From Planctomycetota bacterium (GTDB lineage: Bacteria > Planctomycetota > UBA1135 > GCA-002686595): a stretch of DNA of 64,000 nucleotides. Position 1 is the first letter of the stretch, and every line of letters starts with the position of its first letter. The notes under the pieces were generated by a model. That model saw only the letters and a list, made by a program, of their open reading frames with translations, had not been told where the DNA came from and made no database searches. A program made the position numbers and the translations under genes. The stretch lies in the NCBI GenBank assembly GCA_002862085.1, contig PKCK01000013.1, positions 92,003 through 156,002 on the forward strand, in the 5' to 3' direction. Of this stretch, positions 9,392 to 18,825 are shown piece after piece.

Positions 9392-11317
9392 TCAGTCGTC
9401 CCTCAGCGTCTCCTCGAGGAGCTTGGCGGAGGCGTCGATGAAGTCGTGCTCCGTGATGATCCCGACGAGGCGCTCCCCTTCGACCACCGGGAGACAGCTG
9501 ATCTTGTGCTCGCGCATGATGCGCATGGCCTCCAGCGTCGTGTGCTTGGGTGAGACGATGATCGGCTCCAGGATCATCACCTCCTTCACGGCGATCGGCT
9601 CCTCCGCCGCCGCTCGCGACGCCTGCCGCTTGATCAGGAGCCGCAGGATCATGCGCTGTGAGACGAGCCCGCAGAGCTTGCCGCCGTCGTCCTCCACCGG
9701 CACGTAGCGGATGTGCTCCCAGTCCATCAGGCTCGCCGCGAGGTCGATGACGTCCTCGGGATGCAGGGTGAACAGGTCCCGGCTCATGATCTGTCCGACG
9801 GTCCGGAAGCTGTGGCGCCAGTCCGTGATCTCGTCGAGGTCGGCGGGCGCCCATCGGTGACCCGGCAGACCCGCCGCCTGTCGGGCGTACATCGCCGAAG
9901 TGAGCGCCCGGTGACGCTCGTCCGGCGTCCCGCGCGTCCCCATGCGCGCGAGGGAGTCCAGCGCCCACTGCGCGCCGGTCCGTCCGCTGGAGACGCGCTC
10001 GTCGATCACGCCCATGTACCGGTCGATGTCGGCGGAGTCGAGCCCCTTGTGCTCGAGCCCTTTCCGAGCCTTCGGGAGCAGGTCCGAGAGGATCAGGTCC
10101 CGGGCGCTGACCCGCTGGTTACCCAGCCAGCGCATCTCGGCACTCAGCCCGTAGCGCGCGGCCGCCATGAAGTTCCCCTTCGCGTCGTCGAAGTCCATGA
10201 CCCTACGGACGTCGTCGAGCTCCTCGCCGAAGGCGATCATGAGGCCGAAGAAGAACGCGGCGTTGGCGACCTCGTCCTCGATCGTCGGTCCGGCCGGCAA
10301 CACGCGGTTCTCGATGCGCAGGTGCGGCTTTCCGTCGGAGATCCCGTAGCAGGGGCGGTTCCACCGGTAGACCGTTCCGTTGTGCATGCGGAGCGCGTCG
10401 AGCGTCGGGATCTCGCCTCGGTCGAGCGCCTCGAAGGCACCCCCTTTGCGGTCGCCGCCGATCAGCAGCCTGAAGCGCGACAGGTCCTCGCGGAAGATCT
10501 CCAGGACGCCGTCCTGGACCCAGCGCTCACCGAAGGTCACGCGCTGACGGACGTTCCGCGCCATCTGCGTCGCGTTGCGGACGTCGAGGGACTGGGTGAA
10601 GAGCGCGACGCGCGTCTCGTGCCACAGGCGATGCTGCAGGAGCACTGGCGAGTTGACCGCGGCTGCGAGCACCGGCGCCGTGACGAGCTGGGCCAGGTTG
10701 TAGAGGTTGGCGAACTCCAGGTCCGACACCTGGAAGTGCAGCTGGAAGGAGGTGTTGCACGCCTCCATCATCACGTTGTCGTGCTCGACGCGGAGCTCGT
10801 CGAGGCCCTTGATCAGGAACTCGAACTGGCCGCCGCACATGTCCGACATGATCCTGTTCAGCTGCCGGTACCGCTCGATGTCGGCCATGCTGTCGAGGCC
10901 GAGGTCCTCCTGATGGAGCGTCGGCAGGATCCCGCACATCAGGACCCGGCACCCCGCCTCCTGAGCGGCCGCCCGCGCGTTCATGACGAGGCCGTCCAGC
11001 TCCTTGTGCATTCCGGACAGGCAGCGTCCGGACAGCGATTGCGGCTCGAGGTTGGCCTCGATGTTGAAGCGGGCCAGCTCGGGCGTGTAAGCACCCGGCG
11101 CGCCCACGAGCCCCGCGAGCACCTCCGACTGGCGCGCCACGGGCTGCCATGCGTCGTCCACGAGGAAGAGCTCCTGCTCGGCGCCGATGCGGCGCACGCC
11201 GCGCTCGATCATCCCCGACTCCATCATGCGCTCGAGCCCCTGGAGGTCCTCGAGCACCGCCTGCATGAACGTGCGGAGGTTGCTGCCACCTCGCTCACCG
11301 ACGTCCTGGGTTTCCAT
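9392..11317 (-). CDS. GCS2-family carboxylate-amine ligase fused to two CBS domains
   Basis: This 641-residue cytoplasmic protein has two parts. Residues about 15-420 form a glutamate-cysteine ligase type 2 (GCS2/YbdK-like) ATP-grasp-related domain, with IGAEQELFLVDD near the N-terminus and HLRIENRVLPAGPT further on. Residues about 505-640 form a CBS pair (IMSRDLFTLHPED... and VMILEPIIVSPKHTT...). CBS pairs usually bind adenine nucleotides, so the ligase may be sensed or gated by AMP/ATP or a related ligand. The ligated substrates are unknown. The ATG at 11315-11317 gives a normal N-terminus. The AstE-like hydrolase directly downstream could act on the same type of amide product. It diverges from the lytS-like kinase. 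Confidence 0.8.
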   Translation of the reverse strand: METQDVGERGGSNLRTFMQAVLEDLQGLERMMESGMIERGVRRIGAEQELFLVDDAWQPVARQSEVLAGLVGAPGAYTPELARFNIEANLEPQSLSGRCLSGMHKELDGLVMNARAAAQEAGCRVLMCGILPTLHQEDLGLDSMADIERYRQLNRIMSDMCGGQFEFLIKGLDELRVEHDNVMMEACNTSFQLHFQVSDLEFANLYNLAQLVTAPVLAAAVNSPVLLQHRLWHETRVALFTQSLDVRNATQMARNVRQRVTFGERWVQDGVLEIFREDLSRFRLLIGGDRKGGAFEALDRGEIPTLDALRMHNGTVYRWNRPCYGISDGKPHLRIENRVLPAGPTIEDEVANAAFFFGLMIAFGEELDDVRRVMDFDDAKGNFMAAARYGLSAEMRWLGNQRVSARDLILSDLLPKARKGLEHKGLDSADIDRYMGVIDERVSSGRTGAQWALDSLARMGTRGTPDERHRALTSAMYARQAAGLPGHRWAPADLDEITDWRHSFRTVGQIMSRDLFTLHPEDVIDLAASLMDWEHIRYVPVEDDGGKLCGLVSQRMILRLLIKRQASRAAAEEPIAVKEVMILEPIIVSPKHTTLEAMRIMREHKISCLPVVEGERLVGIITEHDFIDASAKLLEETLRDD

Positions 11318-11442
11318 GTCTGGAGCATAGGAACCGGTTCGGCAGGGACATAGGAAAGCGTTCGCGGCGGGAGCAGGCGAGCGATTGTTGTGCGTCGCAG
11401 GGCCCACCGCCGATACTTCATGCGGCGCTCACGCGCTTTCCG

Positions 11443-12993
11443 ATGACGCGCATCGACCGAGAGATCACCACCGCTCCGGCGGGCCTGGAGCGCTGGCTCA
11501 CGAGCCGGCCACGGCTGGTCCTCGTCGCCCTCGCGGCAGCGGCGGCGGCCACCGCCGCGACGTCCATGGGCGAGCTCGAGCTCCTCCGCGCGAGCGACAT
11601 GACCACGGACGAGGCGGAGCGGGACGTCGTCGTCCAGACCGGCGCGATCTGGCTCGCCTGGGCCCTCGTCTCTCCGCTGCTCTTCGCCATCGCGTTCCAG
11701 CTCGCGCAGAGCGCGCGCCACTGGACCATCGCCGCCCTCTGTCATCTCCCCCTCGCCTTCGGAGTCGGAAGCGCCTTCCTCGCCGGTGAGATCGCCGTGC
11801 AGGAAGCGCTGCAGGGGCCGGAGGACACCGATCTCTTCCGCAGACTCCTCGAGGTCCGCGAAGAGGCGCGCGAGCGGGGTTGGGGCCCGGAGGGCCGGCG
11901 CGGGTGGAGCGGCCGCGCCGAAGCAGAAGCACGTCGCCGCGAAGGTCGCGGGAATCGCGACGATCAGATCGTGCCGCGAGAGCTCCCACTCCCCCCCGCC
12001 GAGCGCGCTCCCGCCCTCGGGCCCGGATCGGCGGACGATCCCCTGCCTGACTCGCCTGACGACGAGGCGAGGCAGGACACCGGGCGCGAGAATCGCGTGG
12101 ACGCCGACGATCGCGGAACGCGCCGGCCACCGTTCACCCGGGACGAGTTCCGCAGGCTCCGCCGCATGGGCCGCAGCACCACGGCGAACGTCGCGACGGG
12201 CGACGTCGCAGCGGACTTCGAGCGGCGCTGGCGCCTGCGCGTCCCGCGCTACGGACTCATCTACCTCGCGCTCATCCTCATCGGCCTCGGCTCGCGGGCG
12301 TTCCTCCTGGGCAGACAGCGCGAACGTGAGGCGGTGAACCTGGAGCTGCGAGCGGAGCGGCTGGAGGCCGAGCTCGTCGAGGCGCGCCTGACCGCGCTGA
12401 AGGGCCAGCTCCATCCCCACTTCCTCTTCAACGCGCTGCACTCCGTCGGCGGCCTCATCCGCTCGGCCGACCCGGGCCGCGCCCTCACGGCTCTGGCCCA
12501 GATCGGAGATCTGCTTCGCACGAGCCTCGACGCGGGCGGGGAGCAGTTCGTCACCCTGGGCCGTGAGATCGAGCTCCTGCACCGCTACCTGGACGTCGAG
12601 GCCCTGCGCCTCGGGGAGAAGCTGCGGGTGGAGTTCGCCGTCGATCCAGCCCTGGAGGAGTGCGAGGTCCCCGCGTTCATCACGCAGCCCCTCGTGGAGA
12701 ACGCCGTGAAGCACGGCGTGGCCCAGAGGCCCGAAGGCGGCTGCGTCGCCATCACCGCGCGCGCGATCGACGGCGAGATCCTCGAGATCGCCATCGAGAA
12801 CGATGGGCCAGCTCCTCCGGAAACGCCCAGGGAGGGGGTCGGCCTCGCTCACGTCCGCACGCGGCTCGAGACGCTCTTCGAGGGCGCTGGATCTCTCTGC
12901 CTGGAGAGGCTCTCCGAGCGCGAGGGCGCCCGCGCCGTCCTGCGTCTGCCCCTCGACGACGTGGCGCACGAGGAGGCGGACGACGACCGATGA
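11443..12993 (+). CDS. LytS/YehU-type membrane sensor histidine kinase
   Basis: This 516-residue kinase has hydrophobic segments near residues 24-41, 69-88, 95-117 and 272-291. A long Arg/Gly/Asp-rich loop of about 150 residues separates the third and fourth. The His_kinase domain (PF06580) carries HPHFLFNAL with the phosphoacceptor most likely His326. An HATPase_c domain follows, with an N-box-like VENAVKHGV and a glycine box GVGLAHVRTRLE. It should phosphorylate the LytTR regulator whose start overlaps its stop (ATGA). The long polar loop is unusual and may be the sensor. Confidence 0.88.
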   Translation: MTRIDREITTAPAGLERWLTSRPRLVLVALAAAAAATAATSMGELELLRASDMTTDEAERDVVVQTGAIWLAWALVSPLLFAIAFQLAQSARHWTIAALCHLPLAFGVGSAFLAGEIAVQEALQGPEDTDLFRRLLEVREEARERGWGPEGRRGWSGRAEAEARRREGRGNRDDQIVPRELPLPPAERAPALGPGSADDPLPDSPDDEARQDTGRENRVDADDRGTRRPPFTRDEFRRLRRMGRSTTANVATGDVAADFERRWRLRVPRYGLIYLALILIGLGSRAFLLGRQREREAVNLELRAERLEAELVEARLTALKGQLHPHFLFNALHSVGGLIRSADPGRALTALAQIGDLLRTSLDAGGEQFVTLGREIELLHRYLDVEALRLGEKLRVEFAVDPALEECEVPAFITQPLVENAVKHGVAQRPEGGCVAITARAIDGEILEIAIENDGPAPPETPREGVGLAHVRTRLETLFEGAGSLCLERLSEREGARAVLRLPLDDVAHEEADDDR

Positions 12994-13745
12994 GCTACGC
13001 GCGCATCAGGGTCCTGATCGCCGACGACGAGCCCGCAGCACGCGCGGCTCTCACCTCCCTCGTGACAGCCGACCCGAACCTCGAACTCGTCGCGGAGTGC
13101 GCTGACGGCTCCGAGGCTCTGCGCCGGGCGACCGAGCTCGCGCCGGACCTCTTGATCCTCGACGTGCGCATGCCAGGCGCGACGGGACTCGAGGTGGTCG
13201 CGGCGCTCCCCGAGGACAGGCGTCCGCTGGTGGTCTTCGCCACCGCCCATGACGACCACGCGGTGGACGCCTTCGAGCTGCACGCTGTCGACTACCTGCT
13301 CAAACCCTTCGACGACGAGCGCTTCCGCAAGGCGCTGGAGCGGGCCCGCGCGCGCTGGAGCGACGAGGGGCCGGAGGCGGGCCGCGAGCGCCTCGAAGGT
13401 GTGCTGCAGGACCGCGGAGAGGACCGCATCGTCGTACCCCGCGAAGGGAGCATGGTGCTCGTGCCCTTCGATGAGCTGGAGTGGATCGAAGCCGCCGACC
13501 AGTACGTTCGCCTGCACCTGCTCGACGGCCGCGAGGAGCTCATGCGCGCATCGATGGGGCACCTGGAGAAACGCCTCGGCGGAGGCACGTTCATGCGCGT
13601 GCACCGCTCCGCGATCGTCCGCGTCGATCGTGTCGTCGAGCTGTCCAGTGCGACGTCCGGGACCGGACGGATCCGCCTCAGGGGCGGCGCGGAGGTCCCC
13701 GTCAGCCGCACGCGCCTGGCCCTGGTCCGGCGGGCCCTGCGCTGA
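12990..13745 (+). CDS. LytTR-family response regulator
   Basis: This 251-residue DNA-binding regulator has an N-terminal receiver with acidic pocket Asp12/Asp13, phosphoacceptor Asp58 (ILDVRMPG) and conserved Lys105 (LLKPF). The C-terminal LytTR domain starts near residue 145 (RIVVPREGSMVLVPFDELEWIEA) and contains the FMRVHRSAIV segment typical of the fold. The ATG at 12990 overlaps the kinase stop, so kinase and regulator are made together. A likely target is the following pair of exported-protein genes, as LytTR regulators often control neighbours. Confidence 0.92.
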   Translation: MSYARIRVLIADDEPAARAALTSLVTADPNLELVAECADGSEALRRATELAPDLLILDVRMPGATGLEVVAALPEDRRPLVVFATAHDDHAVDAFELHAVDYLLKPFDDERFRKALERARARWSDEGPEAGRERLEGVLQDRGEDRIVVPREGSMVLVPFDELEWIEAADQYVRLHLLDGREELMRASMGHLEKRLGGGTFMRVHRSAIVRVDRVVELSSATSGTGRIRLRGGAEVPVSRTRLALVRRALR

Positions 13746-13893
13746 TCCGGGGCAGCGGTCCCCCCGTTCGCAACAGCCTGCCGCCCGAAGGCGCCAAGGG
13801 GGGCCGATGAGCGCTGGCAGGGGTCGACGAGGTCGTTCAGGAGGTCCGATCATCGGGGCTCACCGAGTGATCCCGGCCCCACGCCCCTCGAAC

Positions 13894-14964
13894 ATGCTCC
13901 ACCCCACCGCTCCCCTCCGCCCCGTCGGCGCCCTCGTCTTCGCGAGCGGAGCCGCCGCTCTAGGCCTCTTCGGCGCCCTGGGCACCGACTACTCGCAGAA
14001 CCGCGTGTTCGAGGTCAGCGTCTCGCAGACGTCCAGCTCCGAGCGCGTGTCCATGGAGATCACCATGAACGGCGAGCCCATCGATCGCGGCGGACGCGGC
14101 GGCGGCGGCGGCGGGCGCACGAGCACGTTCAGCCTCACCACGACCGACGTGGTCCTCGCAGCGGAGAAGGGCGCGCCGACCCGGATCCAGCGAACCTTCG
14201 ACGAGGTCTCCGCCGAGTCCAGCTTCGAGATGCGCGGAGAGACGCGGGACGTGGAGATGGAGAGCGCCTTCGAGGGACTCACCATCGTGCTCAGCGCCGA
14301 AGGCGGTGAGGTCGAGGTGGAGGTCACCGACGGTGACGCGCCCGAGGAGGACCGGCTCGAGGGGCATTCCCTCGCCCTCTCCCTCGACCGTCTCCTCCCG
14401 GAGGACGAAGTCGAGGTCGGCGACGAATGGTCCATCGAGGGCGACGACCTGATGGCCGCTCTCGGCCAGCGCCTCCAGTCCAAGCTCATCGATCGTCCGG
14501 AACGTCAAGAGGGCGGCGAGGGACGCGGCCGGCGCGGCGGATCCCGCGGTCCGCGTGGCGTGTCGAGCCCGCTGACGATGCTCGCGGACGGCGACTGGGA
14601 GGTCACCGCCACGCTCACCGACGAGACCGAGGACGTCGACGGCGTCGAGTGCGTCGTGATCACCATCGAGGCCGAAGTCGAGGCCGAGATCGAGATGGGC
14701 CAGCGCGGCCGGCGCGATCGCGCCGTCGGCCAGGAAGGCCGCGGCGGATCCTCGGAAACGACCTGCAGCGCCGAGTTCGAGGGCCGCCTCCTCTGGTCCG
14801 TCGATGCCGAGCACCCCGCACGCCTCGAGTTCGAGGGATCGATCGAGATCTCCTCGGAGCGAATGCGGGAGTCCGACCGCGGAGTGATGGAGATGTCCTC
14901 GCTCACCGAGACCTCCTTCGAAACGACGATCGACGTGACCGTCGGCACCGCCAAGGACAAATGA
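13894..14964 (+). CDS. Exported protein with Gly/Arg-rich insertions, function unknown
   Basis: This 356-residue protein has an N-terminal signal sequence (hydrophobic residues about 12-30). The rest is acidic, beta-rich and Thr/Glu-rich, and contains short Gly/Arg-rich inserts (RGGRGGGGGG near residue 65, RGRRGGSRG near 210, GQRGRRDR near 270). It matches no family I can name. Most of the chain alternates Glu-rich strands, as in a beta-sheet secreted protein. The ATG at 13894 precedes the signal peptide; another in-frame ATG at 13807 has a better ribosome-binding site but adds 29 charged residues before the hydrophobic segment. It lies 148 bp after the LytTR gene and is probably part of the same regulon. 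Confidence 0.6.
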   Translation: MLHPTAPLRPVGALVFASGAAALGLFGALGTDYSQNRVFEVSVSQTSSSERVSMEITMNGEPIDRGGRGGGGGGRTSTFSLTTTDVVLAAEKGAPTRIQRTFDEVSAESSFEMRGETRDVEMESAFEGLTIVLSAEGGEVEVEVTDGDAPEEDRLEGHSLALSLDRLLPEDEVEVGDEWSIEGDDLMAALGQRLQSKLIDRPERQEGGEGRGRRGGSRGPRGVSSPLTMLADGDWEVTATLTDETEDVDGVECVVITIEAEVEAEIEMGQRGRRDRAVGQEGRGGSSETTCSAEFEGRLLWSVDAEHPARLEFEGSIEISSERMRESDRGVMEMSSLTETSFETTIDVTVGTAKDK

Positions 14965-15112
14965 TGCTGACCGGCGTGCGGCACGACCGCTCGCCCTCGA
15001 TCCCCCAACACGCGCCACCGCCGCCCGTCGCGGCCTGGCAACTCGCCGAGCGAACATCGCTCCGCCGCGACCGAAGCCCCGCCCCATCCCCCGGCACGAC
15101 CGGGATCCAACC

Positions 15113-15886
15113 ATGAGCCAGACTCTCCCCATCGTCATCGTCTCGAGCCTCCTCGCCGGAGGTGCCGGAGCCGTTCTCGCGACCACTCTGCAGCCCGTGG
15201 CCCCCGTCACCACGGAGACGACGGTCGCCGGCGCGGAGGACGAGATCCTCGCCCGCCTCACGGCCCTCCAGCAGACGGCCGACGCCAACGCGAGGCGCAT
15301 CGAGAACCTGGAGGCCGCGCCCGCTCTCGCCCCCGTGGGCGGCGCCCGCACGGATGCCGCCGGTCTGACGGAGGACGAGGTCCGCGCCCTCATCAGCGAG
15401 GTCTCCGCAGCACAGGTCGGCGAGCCCGGCACCATGGCCGCGGCGACCGTCGAACGTGTGCTGGAACAGCGTGAAGAGCGCGAGCGCCTCGAGCGCGACC
15501 AGCGCCGCGCAGCGGAGCGCGAGAGGCGCGTCGAAGACCGCCTCGCGAAGATGCAGCAGGAGCTGGGTCTCGACCTCGCGCAGATGAACCAGATGCGCAC
15601 GCTCTACCTCGAGCGTGATGCCAAGCGCGACGAGATGCGCCAGACCATTCGACAGGGCTTCGAGGACGGCACCATGAACCGCGAGTCCATGGGCGATATC
15701 TGGAAGACCATGCAGACCGAGCACGAGACCGCCTTGCAAGGCATCCTGACCCCGGGTCAGTTCGAGCAGTACCAGGAGTCCGGTTACGACGACCCCTGGG
15801 GCGGACGCGGCGGCCGCGGTGGGCGCGGCGCCGACAACGGCGGCGGCAACGGGCGCGGCGGACGCGGCGGCCGCGGCGGCTTCTGA
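15113..15886 (+). CDS. Exported coiled-coil protein, Spy/CpxP-like, with GGR-rich tail
   Basis: This 257-residue protein begins with a signal or anchor sequence (residues 5-25). A long, highly charged coiled coil follows at about residues 105-150, then a Met/Gln-rich helical segment (LAQMNQMRTLYLERD). The segment ILTPGQFEQYQ resembles the LTxxQ motif of Spy/CpxP-type periplasmic chaperones. The last 35 residues are almost entirely Gly, Arg, Asn and Asp in GGRGG units, similar to the inserts of the preceding protein. It may be a periplasmic stress or metal-response protein controlled by the upstream two-component pair. The family assignment is tentative. Confidence 0.6.
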   Translation: MSQTLPIVIVSSLLAGGAGAVLATTLQPVAPVTTETTVAGAEDEILARLTALQQTADANARRIENLEAAPALAPVGGARTDAAGLTEDEVRALISEVSAAQVGEPGTMAAATVERVLEQREERERLERDQRRAAERERRVEDRLAKMQQELGLDLAQMNQMRTLYLERDAKRDEMRQTIRQGFEDGTMNRESMGDIWKTMQTEHETALQGILTPGQFEQYQESGYDDPWGGRGGRGGRGADNGGGNGRGGRGGRGGF

Positions 15887-16161
15887 TCGCCAGAACGGCA
15901 GCCATGGCGCGGTTCGTATCCGCCGCGTAAGCGGCGCGCGGGCCGAGCAAGCAGCGGAGCGACTCGCTCTCGGGGAGGTGGACGGGCCGGTCCGCCTCCC
16001 CTTCTTCGTGCGCGCGCAGCCGCGCGTCCCAAAGAGGAGCGCCCGGTGCCTCGTCCGACGCGCGGACCGCGAACCGCAGGGTCGAGCCGCATAGACTGGT
16101 TCGCCCGCCGCGCAGCTCCGAGCGCGGCACGCCCGTCATCCGCGCCCTGATCCTTCTCTCC

Positions 16162-18558
16162 ATGGCCACTCAATCCCCCCCGAAGACCCGCGCCGCGCTC
16201 CGCGTGGGCTTTCTCTCCACCCTCGCCCTCGGCGCGGCGTTCGCCGGAGGGGACGGCCGCGAGGACCGATTCGCGCAGCTTCGCGCCGAACTCCCCACGC
16301 CGAACAGCTACCGGACCGCCTCCGGGGCGCCCGGTCACGAGTACTGGCAGCAGCAGGTCGACTACGTCATCGACGTCGCCCTCGACGACGAGAACCAGCG
16401 GATCTCGGGCACCGAGCGCATCACCTACCACAACAACTCGCCGGACAGCCTCCGTTACGTGTGGCTGCTGGTCGAACCCAACCTCTTCAGCCCCGAGGCG
16501 CACGCCGTCGAGACCTCGCTCGCCCCCAACCTCTCGAGCGGCGTGACCTTCCGGACCCTGCGCTCCATGATGGAGCGCCAGCGATTCGACGGGAGCGCGA
16601 GGGTCTCGAACGTCACCGACCTGTACGGGACGCCGCTCGAGCACACCGTGGTCAACACCACGATGCGGATCGACCTGCCGGAGCCGCTCGAGAGCGGCGA
16701 GACGTTCCAGTTCAGCCTCGACTGGGAGTACGCGATCAACGACTCGAAGCTCGTCCGCGGCCGCACCGGCTACGAGTTCTTCGAGGACGACGGCAACTAC
16801 CTCTACGAGATGGCGCAGTGGTTCCCCCGCCTCTGCAGCTACACCGACTACGCCGGCTGGCAGAACAAGGAGTTCCTGGGCCGGGGCGAGTTCACGCTCG
16901 AGTTCGGCGATTACCTCGTGAGCATCACCGCTCCCGACGATCACGTGGTCGCATCGACCGGCGTGCTCCAGAACCCCGACGAGTGCCTGGAGCCCGCCTG
17001 GAAGGAGCGCCTCGAGCGAGCGAAGACGGCCGACCGCCCGGTGCTCATCGTCACTCGCGAGGAGGCCGAGGCCAACGAGACCACGGCTCCCGAGGGCACC
17101 AAGACCTGGACCTTCGCCGCGGAGAACGTCCGTGACTTCGCGTGGGCCTCCTCCCGCAAGTTCATGTGGGACGCCAAGCGCCACCCCGTCGAGGGCGGCG
17201 AGCCGGTCTGGGCGATGTCGTACTGGCCGAAGGAGGGGGACGCGCTGTGGCGCAAGTACTCCACTCATTCGGTCATCCACACGCTGGACGTCTACAGCAA
17301 GTTCACCTTCCCCTACCCCTACCCGGTGGCCATCAGCGTGAACGGGCCCGTGGGCGGGATGGAGTACCCGATGATCTGCTTCAACGGCCCGCGGCCGGAG
17401 AAGGACGGGACCTACACGGCGCGCTCCAAGCACGGGCTGATCTCCGTGATCATCCACGAGGTCGGCCACAACTGGTTCCCGATGATCGTCAACTCCGACG
17501 AGCGCCAGTGGACCTGGATGGACGAGGGGCTCAACACCTTCGTGCAGTTCCTGGCGGAGTCCGAGTGGCAGGACGAGTACCCCTCGCGTCGCGGCGCGCC
17601 GGAGAAGATCGCCCCCTACATGACGAGCTCCTCCCAGGTGCCGATCATGACGAACTCGGAGAGCATCCTGCAGTTCGGGGCGAACGCCTACGCGAAGCCC
17701 GCGACGGCGCTCAACATCCTGCGCGAGACGATCGTGGGCCGTGAGCTCTTCGACTTCGCCTTCAAGGAGTACTCGAGGCGCTGGATGTTCAAGCGGCCCG
17801 AGCCCGCTGATCTGTTCCGAACGATGGAGGACGCGAGCGGCGTCGACCTCGACTGGTTCTGGCGGGGCTGGTTCTTCACCACGGACCACACGGACATGGC
17901 GCTCACCGGCGTCACTCGCTGGACGGTGGACACCCAGGACCCGACGATCGAGAAGGAGCGCCAGCGCGCGGAGCGCGACGCGGTCCCGATGACTCTCTCG
18001 GCCGAGCGCAACCGTGAGCTCCCGAAGTACGTCGAACGGTTCCCCGAACTCGTCGACTTCTACAACACCTACGACGCCCTCGACGTGACCCAGGAGGACG
18101 TCGACAAGTACGAGTCCTTCGCGAAGAAACGCGAGGGCGACGAGCTGGAGATGCTCGGCATGGAGACCCGCTTCTACGTGGTCGACATCGCGAACCTCGG
18201 CGGCCTGCCGATGCCGGTCATCCTCGACGTGCACTACGAGGACGGCGAGGTCGAGCAGATCCGCGTTCCCGCCGAGATCTGGCGCTCGAACGCGACGAGC
18301 GTCCAGAAGCTCGTGATGACCGACCGGGACGTCGCTCGCTTCGTCCTGGATCCGCGCCGCGAGACCGCCGACGGAGACCTCTCCAACAACGTGTGGCCGC
18401 CGGAGATGGACGACCGCCGGTTCCGCGTCAACGCCGCCGGGGCCCGTGATCGGGGGAACCCGATGCGTGCGGCCCGAGACCGCGGCGAGAAGAAGACGAC
18501 GGCCAAGAAGGAGAGCGGCGGCGATGCCGCCGCCGGTGAGCCCGCGGGGGGCCGCTGA
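16162..18558 (+). CDS. M1-family zinc metallopeptidase, exported
   Basis: This 798-residue aminopeptidase-like enzyme has an N-terminal signal sequence (residues 10-30). The N-terminal beta domain is followed by the gluzincin catalytic domain. The GAMEN-type substrate motif is GGMEYPM (Gly398-Glu401 region). Zinc ligands are His432 and His436 in HEVGHNWF with Glu433 as base, and Glu455 in the DEGLNTF motif 19 residues later. The C-terminal tail is rich in Lys, Glu and Ala. It probably trims peptides in the periplasm. It stands alone, with about 270-bp gaps on either side. Confidence 0.92.
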   Translation: MATQSPPKTRAALRVGFLSTLALGAAFAGGDGREDRFAQLRAELPTPNSYRTASGAPGHEYWQQQVDYVIDVALDDENQRISGTERITYHNNSPDSLRYVWLLVEPNLFSPEAHAVETSLAPNLSSGVTFRTLRSMMERQRFDGSARVSNVTDLYGTPLEHTVVNTTMRIDLPEPLESGETFQFSLDWEYAINDSKLVRGRTGYEFFEDDGNYLYEMAQWFPRLCSYTDYAGWQNKEFLGRGEFTLEFGDYLVSITAPDDHVVASTGVLQNPDECLEPAWKERLERAKTADRPVLIVTREEAEANETTAPEGTKTWTFAAENVRDFAWASSRKFMWDAKRHPVEGGEPVWAMSYWPKEGDALWRKYSTHSVIHTLDVYSKFTFPYPYPVAISVNGPVGGMEYPMICFNGPRPEKDGTYTARSKHGLISVIIHEVGHNWFPMIVNSDERQWTWMDEGLNTFVQFLAESEWQDEYPSRRGAPEKIAPYMTSSSQVPIMTNSESILQFGANAYAKPATALNILRETIVGRELFDFAFKEYSRRWMFKRPEPADLFRTMEDASGVDLDWFWRGWFFTTDHTDMALTGVTRWTVDTQDPTIEKERQRAERDAVPMTLSAERNRELPKYVERFPELVDFYNTYDALDVTQEDVDKYESFAKKREGDELEMLGMETRFYVVDIANLGGLPMPVILDVHYEDGEVEQIRVPAEIWRSNATSVQKLVMTDRDVARFVLDPRRETADGDLSNNVWPPEMDDRRFRVNAAGARDRGNPMRAARDRGEKKTTAKKESGGDAAAGEPAGGR

Positions 18559-18825
18559 GCCGGGACGGGGCCCCTGCCGCCTCGATCGAAACGCGACCTC
18601 ACGGCGCTGGCGGACGCCCTCGACGTTCGGACGGCTCCCGGCGCTCGCTCTTCGACGCTCGCCCGGCCAAGATCAGCCGCGCCGGTCGGGCTCCCGCGAT
18701 CGGAGTGCGGCCGACCCGGCCTCGCTCCTCGTGGCGTCTCCTCGCTGTAGAGTCGGACGGGTGATCCGCGGCCGGGGCCCCGGCCGGCCGCTCTCCCACT
18801 CGCGCACGCCCCGGCACGAAGACAC

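Noticed and set aside
13960..15600. A 546-codon minus-strand open frame opposite the two exported Arg/Gly-rich proteins
   Set aside because: Low-complexity Arg/Ser/Ala composition and a long antisense shadow; the plus-strand genes have signal peptides and regulatory context.
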